64,000 nucleotides of DNA from Cyclobacteriaceae bacterium (GTDB taxonomy: Bacteria; Bacteroidota; Bacteroidia; Cytophagales; Cyclobacteriaceae), in contig JAHBUC010000018.1 of NCBI GenBank assembly GCA_019638275.1, positions 1-64,000 of the forward strand. The letters are read 5' to 3'. Both the position numbers and the translations under genes were made by a program. Shown here piece by piece: positions 26,901 through 35,314 of the stretch (position 1 is its first letter; each line of letters starts with the position of its first letter). The notes beneath the pieces are model-generated. The model was not told the origin of the DNA and did no database searches. It worked only from the letters and a program-made list of their open reading frames with translations.

Positions 26901-29705
26901 ATATCCAGGTCGAATCGCGTTAGCTATGTTGACCCTAATATCCGTATCTGTGATTTCACTACGGCAATAAAAGTCACTCACACCATTCACAGAGACAGCT
27001 TGAACTATAAAATTTTCAGTGTCTGAATTCTGACAACCGCTTGGGTCGGTTACTGTATAGGTTATAGGCCAGCCGGGGCTCGGATTTAAGCCAGCACTCT
27101 GTGGATTGAAGTAGTAGTTCCCATCACTTTCTAATCTAATTCCTTGCCCACTGAATACTCCCCCCGAAGGACTTCCTGTTACTAGATAGTTTCTATTCTC
27201 AATAATATAATTAACCCTCACAGCTGTTTCGGTAGGATTGGGAACTATCTCTGCGGAAGGCAATGGATTAACAACTATATCTACAAAACCAGTTACAATA
27301 TTTCCAGCATTGTCTTCTACTTCAAGATTGTATCGGATGTTCGAAGATGGCATCACTGTTGGGCTAGAACCATTGTTTGAAAAGCCAGGAGGGGTTGATG
27401 TCCACCTGAATTGGTAAAAGCCTGTACCGCCATTAACGGAGCCGATTAACGTTGTGCTTTCACCAACACAAACTGCGGTTTTGGTGGCATCTACACTCAC
27501 AGAAAGCGGTGCTATCGTTAAAGTGAAAGGTGTATTAATCAGTGTTCGTGTTGTACAGCCAGTCCGTGATACATCGATCCTATAGGTATAGTCGCCTATC
27601 TCTGAAAGCGCGGGTGTAGTAGTTAATGTTCTGGTTCCATTATTACCAGTTGTATTTTGTGTGGTAGCTGTGTAGCCGCCTGGGGTTGAATTAGCAATAA
27701 GCGAGTAAGTATACGAGGAGCTTTGAGTATTTTGTATCTCAATACCTACGCTGGTATTTTGAGCGGGTGTTAGGGTAGCCGGTATTACAGGTATTCCAGT
27801 ATCAATTTGAGGGTGAACAGTAATTGAACGGCTATTGCTACTCATTAGAAAATTATCCCGATTTTGAACAGTTATTGGCCCAGTTCCAATTGGCGCATTG
27901 GTAGGTACTGTAAATGTGATTGACACATTACTATATGCTGAAATATTTACTGGCGGAACCTGCACTCCATCAATGAATACAAAGGGCTGGGTATTACCCG
28001 TTCCACCGGTCCCGGTAAAGTTTGATCCTGTAATTGTTTGTACATCTCCAATACAGCGTGTTACAGCGGTAGTTGGTGAAAGTGCCGGGGCAAGTTCTGT
28101 ATCAAAATCCCAATCCTCTTCTACAGTTCCGGCAAATGGATTTCCAACCATATCCTCAAACACCTGGCTGCCAATAATTATGTCATAATTGGTATCAGCA
28201 TCGAGTGGTGTGTTGATAGTAAAGGTTACAACATTACTTGCAATGCTAATGTTGATTTCGTCAATTATGGAATGGTTGACATTAGTATCATCATTAAATA
28301 GTGCGATTCGCTTCAGTGGATCACTTGTATCATAGCCGCTTGTGAGTGCAACAGGTTCGTTGAAGGTAATGCTGAATTGGTTAAGCAACACAGAAACTCC
28401 TGTTGCGTTATTTGCAGGTGTTGTTGACGCCACTGCCGGCGGCGTTGCATCAACAAACGAGTAATCTGTACCGGTAAATGTTACAGCGGCAGGTGTAACT
28501 GTAGGGCTCGTAAATGTAATATTGGCCTGTGTAAAGGAAGGTTGTATAGCGGGCGTAGTGGCATTTACTGCTGGCTCTACATTGACTACCACAAAGTAAT
28601 TAGTAGTGCCTGCACTTGCGAGTACATCGTTTATCCCGGTAAATTGAAGTTGAGCTCCAATCGTACCGGTACTTATATTGGCATCTCCGCCAAAAACTGC
28701 ATCAGCCGATTTAAATATTCTTGGGTTGAGAAATTTGCCGGTAGCAGTTGAGGTGAGTGAAACCGTGAGTGCGTTGAATGTGGTGGGGCCATTTGTGGTA
28801 ATAGAAAAGCCCAGTATGGCCTGATCGGTTGAAGCACTGTTTAATGGACTTGTGGCAATGTTACTTCCTGGCCCGGAAATTTGGTTGAGTGTTACCACTA
28901 ATGTTGTTATCTGGGAGGCTGTTGGTGCAGCTCCATTATTTAAGAAGTTATATGTCCCTGCATTACTTCCATTGTAATTAAAGGGAACCAAAACATAGTG
29001 GTAGGTTACTCCGCCCTGTAAACCAACATCGTTATAGTCTGTTGCTGATGCATTTGTTGTTGTTACTAAAGTTGCACCGTTTAAAGGATTAGGAGGAGCA
29101 GCACCATCATTCAAACCACTCAAATTGACTGCGCTGCCTGCATTTCTATACAACACGTAACCCACGGCATTACTTAAAGTATTTGCTGCATCAAATTCAA
29201 GGTCAATTGTTGTGTTACCATTTAGTGTAGCGGTGAATGTTGTAGAATGACCACTTGGTTCTACGGAAAAAGTAAAATCACTTGCGGTTGGTTGTCCGCC
29301 TGTTTTATAATTGGAACTCCCTCCACTTCCTCCTGATCGCTGGTAAGAATAAATAGAAAATTCGTACTGTGTTTCAGGATTAAGCCCTGTAACAGGCAAT
29401 GAATTTGCGCCTGCTGCATGTGCTACAATGGCAGCAAAGTTGCCATTTGACCAGTCAGCATCTGCAGGTACTTCGGGGCCATCGACAACAGTTCCAAATG
29501 TTCCGGCAGGTAGTTCGCGACCGACTATCAGGTAAAATTCTGGTAATGTTGCACCTGTAGCTCCAGTCCAGGCCACTGTTATGGCTGTACTACTGGTTGC
29601 GGTAACAGAAAATCCTGTGGCATGGTTGGTGGGCTCTGGTTGTGCCCACGCACTTAATGTTAATACCGAAAGTAAAAGAACAAGAAAGTAAAGCCTTTTT
29701 ACCAT
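23904..29705 (-). CDS. Giant T9SS-exported multidomain adhesin-like protein
   Basis: A 1933-residue secreted protein. The signal peptide (1-21, ending AWAQ) is followed by fibronectin III-like domains (about 25-270), a Big_5-like domain (about 420-530, PPAVASTTPANNATGVSV), an IPT/TIG-like domain (about 540-620), further Ig-like modules, two PKD domains (YEWDLGDG near 1272 and FEWDFGDG near 1358), a jelly-roll-like region, and an Omp28-like region (about 1614-1830, LLLENFTQES and VPRAYIDGYS). It ends in a type A T9SS sorting domain (SIYPNPANREV near 1850 and GLYIIQLNTG). It is predicted to be displayed on or released from the cell surface. It is the last gene of the minus-strand run and lies 3 nt after the lipoprotein gene. 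Confidence 0.85.
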   Translation of the reverse strand: MVKRLYFLVLLLSVLTLSAWAQPEPTNHATGFSVTATSSTAITVAWTGATGATLPEFYLIVGRELPAGTFGTVVDGPEVPADADWSNGNFAAIVAHAAGANSLPVTGLNPETQYEFSIYSYQRSGGSGGSSNYKTGGQPTASDFTFSVEPSGHSTTFTATLNGNTTIDLEFDAANTLSNAVGYVLYRNAGSAVNLSGLNDGAAPPNPLNGATLVTTTNASATDYNDVGLQGGVTYHYVLVPFNYNGSNAGTYNFLNNGAAPTASQITTLVVTLNQISGPGSNIATSPLNSASTDQAILGFSITTNGPTTFNALTVSLTSTATGKFLNPRIFKSADAVFGGDANISTGTIGAQLQFTGINDVLASAGTTNYFVVVNVEPAVNATTPAIQPSFTQANITFTSPTVTPAAVTFTGTDYSFVDATPPAVASTTPANNATGVSVLLNQFSITFNEPVALTSGYDTSDPLKRIALFNDDTNVNHSIIDEINISIASNVVTFTINTPLDADTNYDIIIGSQVFEDMVGNPFAGTVEEDWDFDTELAPALSPTTAVTRCIGDVQTITGSNFTGTGGTGNTQPFVFIDGVQVPPVNISAYSNVSITFTVPTNAPIGTGPITVQNRDNFLMSSNSRSITVHPQIDTGIPVIPATLTPAQNTSVGIEIQNTQSSSYTYSLIANSTPGGYTATTQNTTGNNGTRTLTTTPALSEIGDYTYRIDVSRTGCTTRTLINTPFTLTIAPLSVSVDATKTAVCVGESTTLIGSVNGGTGFYQFRWTSTPPGFSNNGSSPTVMPSSNIRYNLEVEDNAGNIVTGFVDIVVNPLPSAEIVPNPTETAVRVNYIIENRNYLVTGSPSGGVFSGQGIRLESDGNYYFNPQSAGLNPSPGWPITYTVTDPSGCQNSDTENFIVQAVSVNGVSDFYCRSEITDTDIRVNIANAIRPGYQFTRIRFFACFGSNCYYDLPLASPNLGTPSAVGLPPGATYPLTLTSREVVPENDIQTGVPINLPRFYTLNLDHVRNGWGFGYYYLDVFGKDAAGNEVLQSWAFFEVKDNNEPPEIIGIVENQNICSDGPAIPLSSSKDNYTITNFSISPPAHSDALSGPNNRNFDPNDNSLFQPGVFERTLNLTMLYNDDNGCPSSVNRVFNWVRKPNTPIVSDAEYCQVLAGTTAPPLVIIARPNPSNGVTNAKWYDRDPVANPTTVELLDDVNFTFTPPDLTGLTPTIQTFYVSQVNKGCEGDAIPASIEIKPAPNATFSVPFICDGQDFTLIGPTDLGNAYSQYEWDLGDGTIATISNDNQFTYNYGAGKGNFSYQIKLLVTTNRGCVNQSAFTATIGLNPTPDFSAELICEGNLTQFYALVNNVAVEEFEWDFGDGSPLITRADKDGPAPEGGTIQAPFHEFTNGPGVYDVSVTAFSPIGCNSTKTKPIRILKSINATSSYRMTNEDNGKGFWELEDITGNSTWEFSAPTTPRLSQFTDNVWVTNADSTYRLNERSFINSPCITFTGIQRPTLSMDYIYKTPAGLDGAVLEYSENGGITWFPLGNLGTGLNWFNTTGFLLGNIGSSSVGWSDSLTTTSIQTGRHALDVITNRTNTRFRIAFASSTSGDKSLYEGFAFNNFIIESRNRNLLLENFTQESFGPNNNTFTNIPATEGTKLQYHIGFPGADNIFLENTADPSARAAYYGITNSTGLVPRAYIDGYSNGNFTGSWNGLYRGLRSLAPSPVEINITTLPQTISEELQFEVSITPATPTSEIPAGTKPVLHAVIIEREVETDNYFVVRKMIPNAAGRPLTVPLNTSVTESYTWKPESPNYSRNQIAIVAFIQDEVTKEVYQAAELLNPDISHVPDPSIITSIEDPTFFDNISIYPNPANREVNVVLPERTLTPIALNLMDAHGRTVHTNAFKTGEQQKTIDTSDLAAGLYIIQLNTGQGVVRKKVMVVHEK

Positions 29706-29708
29706 AGA

Positions 29709-30992
29709 TCAATTCTTTAATTCTCCGTTAGCGTCTGTTTTTATTAAGAATATAGAAGGTACTCCACCAATCACATTAGTACCGCATATCAGCAGCCCAT
29801 AATCCTCTGTTTCGCGGATGGTGCTCACGGTTTCACTGCCTGAGCCTCCAATGGTTTTCATCCAAGCTAATTCACCATTGAGTTCAACTTTTATAAGCAC
29901 AATATCGTTTAGTCCGTTTCCCTTTTGGGTATTGGTTACATAATGCCCGGCCAAAACAAATTTACCATCTGAAGTTCCGGAAATGGCAGTACCGTAATCC
30001 TGTATAGAAGATGTAGTTTCTGTTGTTTCGCCACTGATGGCATCGAAATAGTTGATAGTCGTCTCGTCAATGCTTCCCTGGGCATCTGTTCGGAAGAAAA
30101 TAATGTTGGCATTTGTGCCATTGGGATTTGAGCGGGTACCAACAACGCCAAAACCAAGTCCTTGAAATTTTGCGGGTTGAATGTCATCTACACGCAATGA
30201 TTGCGCCAACGGGGTATTTACTCCTATGCTCGTATTGCCGGTAAACACGGAGCCTTCTTTTACAACAGGAACGGAGGCGTAGGAGAAATCAAAATTTTGT
30301 TGCTCCAGGGCGATGGCGCTTGCCCAAATTAAGTTTTCACCTATAGGATGAATTGATTTTGCGTTCTTATAACTTCTTTCCAATGCGGCATATTCGATAA
30401 AGGTTTCTGAGGTAAGGTTAGCATCGAATATTTCAATGTATGGTCGTTCAGGTGTATTGATTGCCCCCTGGTATGAGCCAAGAACAACTATTTTTTCGTT
30501 GGGTGTAATGGTCAATGCAAGTGCTTTATAGTCGGTTATGATGGCTTGTCCGCTCACATCTGTACGATAAAAATTATTGACTACGTCCAGGTTGTTGTTG
30601 ATGTGAAGCATACGGGCCTCGTATATGTCAATGTTGCTGGTTTCGGGATCTTGTGGGTTGACTTTGATTCTTTCGCCCACAATTAAGTAACCTTGATTGT
30701 TAGGCAATGCCTTGATGGCATTACCTGAACCACCCTGATAATATTGTATAGGCGTTGTGCGGTTGCCGCGTTTATCAGTTTTGAAAACTACGGTTAATAC
30801 AGAGTCGCGGGTGACGGTCATGTTTCCGAGCACTATGAAGCCATCGGGCGTTACCTCGGCAGCGGCAGCTTCAATTCCCCTGATGCCGCTGTACGTTTTA
30901 ATAAAGGTTGACCGCTCAGTTAACTCGGCATTCTCCATGCTGGTACAAGCCGACAGCAGTAACAGGAAATATAGTTGAAATCTGAATTTCAT
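29709..30992 (-). CDS. Lipoprotein of unknown function with propeller-like repeats
   Basis: A 427-residue lipoprotein: the signal ends in LLLSAC, giving lipidated Cys16. The mature chain has repeats of the form 'G-x-hydrophobic-hydrophobic-G' followed by a charged turn (VTPDGFIVLGN, LPNNQGYLIVGE, SDGKFVLAGHY, TEDYGLLICGT), suggesting a beta-propeller like those of delta-60-type proteins. ATG 30992 overlaps the stop of the barrel gene by 4 nt, and its own stop is 3 nt before the adhesin gene, so it is firmly embedded in the operon. It may be a surface or periplasmic partner of the adhesin or barrel. Confidence 0.75.
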   Translation of the reverse strand: MKFRFQLYFLLLLSACTSMENAELTERSTFIKTYSGIRGIEAAAAEVTPDGFIVLGNMTVTRDSVLTVVFKTDKRGNRTTPIQYYQGGSGNAIKALPNNQGYLIVGERIKVNPQDPETSNIDIYEARMLHINNNLDVVNNFYRTDVSGQAIITDYKALALTITPNEKIVVLGSYQGAINTPERPYIEIFDANLTSETFIEYAALERSYKNAKSIHPIGENLIWASAIALEQQNFDFSYASVPVVKEGSVFTGNTSIGVNTPLAQSLRVDDIQPAKFQGLGFGVVGTRSNPNGTNANIIFFRTDAQGSIDETTINYFDAISGETTETTSSIQDYGTAISGTSDGKFVLAGHYVTNTQKGNGLNDIVLIKVELNGELAWMKTIGGSGSETVSTIRETEDYGLLICGTNVIGGVPSIFLIKTDANGELKN

Positions 30993-32062
30993 TTTCTGGC
31001 AGTAAGTTTTCTGGGATTGTGTTTATTAAATACAAATGAGCCGGCTATTGAAAGTGAGGAGAGTTTGAAAATTGAATCAGCATAGCCGTAATCAAGGGCA
31101 AGCGATTGATTGGCATACGCAGTTTCGGAAGTGCTCATGTTGTTCAACCCATGTGCGTACCGTACTTCCAGCACAATAAATCCAGGGCCTGTGGGTAATT
31201 TAACACCGGCTGCAATCAGTCCACTTAAATTGATTTTTGTTCGTTCCAGGTCTTCACCACGTTCCGGAACACCCGGCTGTTCTTCGCGTGTTCGTTCTGC
31301 AGTAAGTTTACTGCTTAACAAGTAGTCGGTTGACAAACCCAACGCGATATAGGGATTGAATTTTTTATTGAAAAATTTATACTCAAGGGTGATGGGCAGA
31401 GAAAGTGCTGTTTGAGATTCAACTCCCTCAAATTCATTAACAAATTCTTCGTTGGTGTATGGGTTAGTGCGCAACTCTTTCTGATCAATTTCGAAACGTC
31501 TTTGTTGATATAGTAACTCACCGTGCAAGGTCCACTTATCTTTTTGTTTGAAGAGTGTTATAGGCACATCCAGGGCCGCCCCAAATTGAAACGCCACCTG
31601 CTGTTTATACTCACTGTCTTCTGCCAGTTCAACCACGGTAATAAGTTCGCTTACGTTGGGACGGGAGAAGTTAACACCAAGCCTTGCGCCATAGCGATAT
31701 ACCGGCTCTTCGCGGAAGGAATTATACAAGGCAACAAATTCTGCCGGGTCAACGGCTTCATTGGGTCGGTAATACGGATCAGCTTGTTTTAATTTAAGCA
31801 TAGCCGCATCCGCTTTTTGCGGTTCTTCCAGATAGAGGTAACTCATGCAAAGTATTTTGAGCGCTTCAACCCGCAATTGTTTTTCCTGCTTGCTGAATCC
31901 ACCCTTCTCAGGAGATTCAAGACAACCTTGTAGCTGCGATTCAATCTCGTGTAAACGACCTTGCTCGTACGTGGCACGTGCCAAACGAAGGGTTTGCGCA
32001 CATTGGGCAATGGCGCTGAAAGAAGCAGAAACTAAAAGGATAAAAGGTAAAAGTCTTTTCAT
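30989..32062 (-). CDS. Outer-membrane beta-barrel protein with N-terminal helical repeat domain
   Basis: A 357-residue exported protein. The signal peptide (1-19, ending AIAQ) is followed by a helical TPR-like domain (about 22-110, with ALKILCMSYLYLEEPQKAD and DPYYRPNEAVDPAEF). The rest (about 120-357) has the alternating pattern of a small outer-membrane barrel of the PorT/OMP_b-brl type (YRYGARLGVNFSR, LSLPITLEYKF, NPYIALGLSTDYLL). The mix of periplasmic helical repeats and barrel suggests a docking role. It starts 6 nt after the STAND NTPase gene. Confidence 0.78.
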   Translation of the reverse strand: MKRLLPFILLVSASFSAIAQCAQTLRLARATYEQGRLHEIESQLQGCLESPEKGGFSKQEKQLRVEALKILCMSYLYLEEPQKADAAMLKLKQADPYYRPNEAVDPAEFVALYNSFREEPVYRYGARLGVNFSRPNVSELITVVELAEDSEYKQQVAFQFGAALDVPITLFKQKDKWTLHGELLYQQRRFEIDQKELRTNPYTNEEFVNEFEGVESQTALSLPITLEYKFFNKKFNPYIALGLSTDYLLSSKLTAERTREEQPGVPERGEDLERTKINLSGLIAAGVKLPTGPGFIVLEVRYAHGLNNMSTSETAYANQSLALDYGYADSIFKLSSLSIAGSFVFNKHNPRKLTARK

Positions 32063-32068
32063 ACGGTA

Positions 32069-35000
32069 TTATTTATTACCCTCCGAAATATTCGGACACG
32101 TTTTTTCGAAATCCAGATCAGCGCCAACATAGATGCCCCACTCATCCGGGGTCATGTTGCGTTTGATGAACTCACCACACAAGATGTTGGCCATGGAAGA
32201 GATTTTGGTCGGGTAAGCGCGTATACTTTCTTCATTAAGAATAGTGCCTGCGCGTACACTCTGACTGCTACTTTGTAAGCCGACCATGATCTGTTCATCA
32301 TCGGGCGAGAAGGTAAGCGACCATACCCAATCGGAGTGATCCAACAAGCGAATAGGGGGTTGGTTAAGTTCGTTGGTCTTCCATATCCGAACAGAACGAT
32401 CTTTGCTGGCAGAAGCAAAAAAGGTGGCGCTGTGGTTATACTTGATTTCTTCAATCGGGCCATCGTGCCCGGGCAGGTTCCGCACTAAAATTCCGTTTTG
32501 TACAATGCGCAATAATCCCGCTTCGTTGCCCACAATAATCAGGTTGTCTTTCGGGTGCCAGGTAAGGGCAGTCAGGTGTCGGCCCAGGTTACGGACTTCA
32601 GTTACAGTATAGTTGTTGGTAACATCCCAAATATACAGTGTTCCATTATCGCCTGCGCCAGCTAGTTTTTTGCCGTCATCGCTCAGGCTGATGGCATTTA
32701 TCTTTACCGGAGGCTTTATAACTTCTTTTGCCGTATTAAAATCTGCGAGCTTGATGCTGAGTCCGCCATTATCGCGTGCATAAATTCCTTTACCATCGGG
32801 TGTAAAGTGAACATCTTCAATGCTGTTTTTAAATCCGGTGATCTTTTTCGGCTCAGCTTTCATGTTGGAGAGTTCATACAGTTCAATGTAGTTGTTCTGT
32901 TCATCCAGCGTAAAAAGTCCCGCTGTTACAAGTTTGGTCTCATCGGGGCTGATGTCCATGCTGTATACCTGGTAGTTCGTGCGCTTAGTTAGCATTTCTG
33001 ATCGCCATTCGCCTTGTGTGGGTGTCCACCGGATAATTCTGCCATCACTTCCACCAGAATAAATATGTTCATCCTTACCATGGGTAACCAGTGCACGTGC
33101 TGCTCCGGCATCATGACCTTTGTAACTTTTAATGAGCGGATGCGGGTCGGGTTTGCCTGCTGCATCAAGTTTGTTTTTCAGCGCGAAGTAGAGGCCGTTG
33201 TAAATGTCCGTATCAAATGCGTACCCTTTATGAGTTGTGTTAAAGGTATAGGCATGTTGCGCGAGCAAGGCCTCCAGTTGCGGGTCGCTGGTTAGGGTGA
33301 TGGATTGAAGGGCCATGGCTTTGGCCTGGGCAACGTAGCGTTTACTGGTTGCATCAGCACGGGCAATGTTGGCTTTCTCCTCGTTTTCTTTGGCTAGTTT
33401 TTCATTGTCCAAAGCTGTTTTTTCATTCTGTTGAGCACGTAACCTTTGTTTCTGTGCTTCAGCTTCTTGCTCTCGAGCGATTCGTTCGTTTTCTTCAGCT
33501 TTAAGACGTTGTTGTTCTTCGGCAGTTTTGGCATCTTCGGCAGCCTTACGTGCATCATCTGCTTCCTTTCTTCGATCTTCAGCAAGATCCCTTGCAAGAA
33601 TAGCTGCTTTTTCATTTTCTTCGGCCCTAATCTTTTCGGCCTCAGCTCGATTAAATTGATCCTCTGCTTCCGCTTTCTGAATAAACGCATACACCAAAAA
33701 TAAAAGAGCAATTACTGTAAGTGTACCAAACACCAATGCCGTAATCCTCGCGCGCTGCAGTTTGCGCTTTTGCTCCAGTTCGCGTATGCGCTGCTCGGTT
33801 TCAAATTCTTTTCTCGAGTATTCGAGAAAGATCATGGTACGTTCAAAGGCAGGGTTGTAACGTTGACCCCACACCAATGTGGGTTTGTGTTTTGCTAACC
33901 AGTTTAAGGCTAATTGCAAATCGGGTGGGCGCCATAAGCCGGCTTTGCCTACCTGGTACATGGCCGCTGCTTCCGCCAAACGCAAATACATTTGCACGGC
34001 ATCGGCTTCATCGTCTACCCAGTTTTTCAATCGTACCCAAATGCGCATGAGGCTTTCATGCGAAATATCCACCATCGATTTGGAGGAGAGGGGAGTACCG
34101 TGTGCCGGGGTTAATAACGAGCGACCGGGTTCGCGGAATTTTTCAATCACTTCGGCTACTTCTTCTTCCGAGCAATCGGCAATGGCCGCAATTTCATTTA
34201 AGCGTGTTGGCCTGCGTATACCAAAATTCTCGCCCCGTTTTTCGGTGATCGCTTTAAACAGTATTTCGCAAATGTGTTTTTGTGATTCGGTGAGTTCGTC
34301 ATAGGCTTCGTTGGCGTGCATACTCAACGCCTCCGACATGGTACCGATGGCCTCGTAGTGTTTTAAGTCAAGCGACTCTTCTTCATAGTCCCGGTAATGC
34401 GACCAGTAACTCCACGTACGCATAAGCGCGTGTTGCAGAATGGGCAACTGATCCGGGTTGTCACCCAGATCGTTTAGCAATTGCTGAACCAGGCGTGGCG
34501 TAATGGTGGCGCCACCCACAGCAACCGGTCCTTCTATCGCTCTGCGTTTTTGATCGCGCGTAAGCTGGGGAATGAGGTAGTGGCTGTCGTTAATTTTACG
34601 GGTTAATTCCGGAAACTGCGCACAGTCGCCAATAAAATCAGAGCGCATGGTAATGGCCACGTAAATCGGTGAATCCGGATAGTTCACCGCCTCCATCAAC
34701 AGGTTAACAAAGGCCAGGGTTTCGTTTACGGAGTTCGGATCAGTGCTGTCTTTGAAACGGAAAAGTTCTTCGAACTGATCCACCAGTATGAGGTAGTTTA
34801 CATCGCCCGATCTTCTTGATTGCTCCACGGCTTCCACCAAACCAAGTGAACTGCTTCGTAACAGCGTGGAGAAAATGGTGCGCTTTATTTTTTGTTCTTC
34901 AACTTCGGCTTCGAGGTATTCGGGATTGCTCTTCAATAATGACTCAGCCAGGTTATCAATCGGGCCTGCACCGGGGCGGGTTACCACAACTTCCCAATTC

Positions 35001-35242
35001 GGGCTGGCGTCAGTAAGAAAACCGCCATATAGAATGGGCAGCACACCACAGTATATAAAAGAGGACTTACCACTTCCTGAGGGACCGATCACACCCACGA
35101 AACGGTTTTTGGAAAGTTTCAGGAGCACTTCATCGCTCTGACCTTCCCGGCCAAAGAACAGGTGGCTCTCTTCAATTTTAAAGGGGCGCAAACCCGGAAA
35201 CGGATTCAGCACCGATACCTTTTCGTCAACGTATTGTGGCAT
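32069..35242 (-). CDS. Membrane-anchored STAND NTPase (nSTAND1) with WD40 propeller
   Basis: A 1057-residue protein. The N-terminal nSTAND1 unit begins NPFPGLRPFK and FFGREGQ; Walker A is GPSGSGKSS (about 53-61) and Walker B is YLILVDQFEELF. One transmembrane helix (about 495-518) is followed by a long Glu/Ala/Lys coiled coil (about 520-625), then a WD40-like propeller (about 700-1035, including YSGGSDGRIIRW and FASASKDRSVRIW). STAND proteins act as ligand-triggered switches or scaffolds, often in conflict or signalling systems. The helix between switch and propeller implies that one of them lies outside the cytoplasm. I start at ATG 35242; the frame is open to a TTG at 35275. Confidence 0.88.
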   Translation of the reverse strand: MPQYVDEKVSVLNPFPGLRPFKIEESHLFFGREGQSDEVLLKLSKNRFVGVIGPSGSGKSSFIYCGVLPILYGGFLTDASPNWEVVVTRPGAGPIDNLAESLLKSNPEYLEAEVEEQKIKRTIFSTLLRSSSLGLVEAVEQSRRSGDVNYLILVDQFEELFRFKDSTDPNSVNETLAFVNLLMEAVNYPDSPIYVAITMRSDFIGDCAQFPELTRKINDSHYLIPQLTRDQKRRAIEGPVAVGGATITPRLVQQLLNDLGDNPDQLPILQHALMRTWSYWSHYRDYEEESLDLKHYEAIGTMSEALSMHANEAYDELTESQKHICEILFKAITEKRGENFGIRRPTRLNEIAAIADCSEEEVAEVIEKFREPGRSLLTPAHGTPLSSKSMVDISHESLMRIWVRLKNWVDDEADAVQMYLRLAEAAAMYQVGKAGLWRPPDLQLALNWLAKHKPTLVWGQRYNPAFERTMIFLEYSRKEFETEQRIRELEQKRKLQRARITALVFGTLTVIALLFLVYAFIQKAEAEDQFNRAEAEKIRAEENEKAAILARDLAEDRRKEADDARKAAEDAKTAEEQQRLKAEENERIAREQEAEAQKQRLRAQQNEKTALDNEKLAKENEEKANIARADATSKRYVAQAKAMALQSITLTSDPQLEALLAQHAYTFNTTHKGYAFDTDIYNGLYFALKNKLDAAGKPDPHPLIKSYKGHDAGAARALVTHGKDEHIYSGGSDGRIIRWTPTQGEWRSEMLTKRTNYQVYSMDISPDETKLVTAGLFTLDEQNNYIELYELSNMKAEPKKITGFKNSIEDVHFTPDGKGIYARDNGGLSIKLADFNTAKEVIKPPVKINAISLSDDGKKLAGAGDNGTLYIWDVTNNYTVTEVRNLGRHLTALTWHPKDNLIIVGNEAGLLRIVQNGILVRNLPGHDGPIEEIKYNHSATFFASASKDRSVRIWKTNELNQPPIRLLDHSDWVWSLTFSPDDEQIMVGLQSSSQSVRAGTILNEESIRAYPTKISSMANILCGEFIKRNMTPDEWGIYVGADLDFEKTCPNISEGNK

Positions 35243-35314
35243 AAACGTTTGGTTAAGGAACCTAAATAGTTGCAAACCTCAAGCCTCAGGCTTAAAGCTT
35301 GTAGCTATTTGTGT

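Noticed and set aside
33400..33660. Simple-sequence or CRISPR-like repeat
   Set aside because: Repeated short words come from a coiled-coil rich in Glu, Ala and Lys; there is no regular spacer pattern.
33394..33711. Lys-rich minus-strand ORF inside the STAND gene
   Set aside because: It is a shifted frame of the coiled-coil coding region; its Lys/Asn/Glu richness is explained by the repetitive codons there.
35243..35275. TTG start adding eleven residues to the STAND protein
   Set aside because: ATG 35242 directly precedes the normal beginning of the nSTAND1 region, and the extra residues are not family-like.
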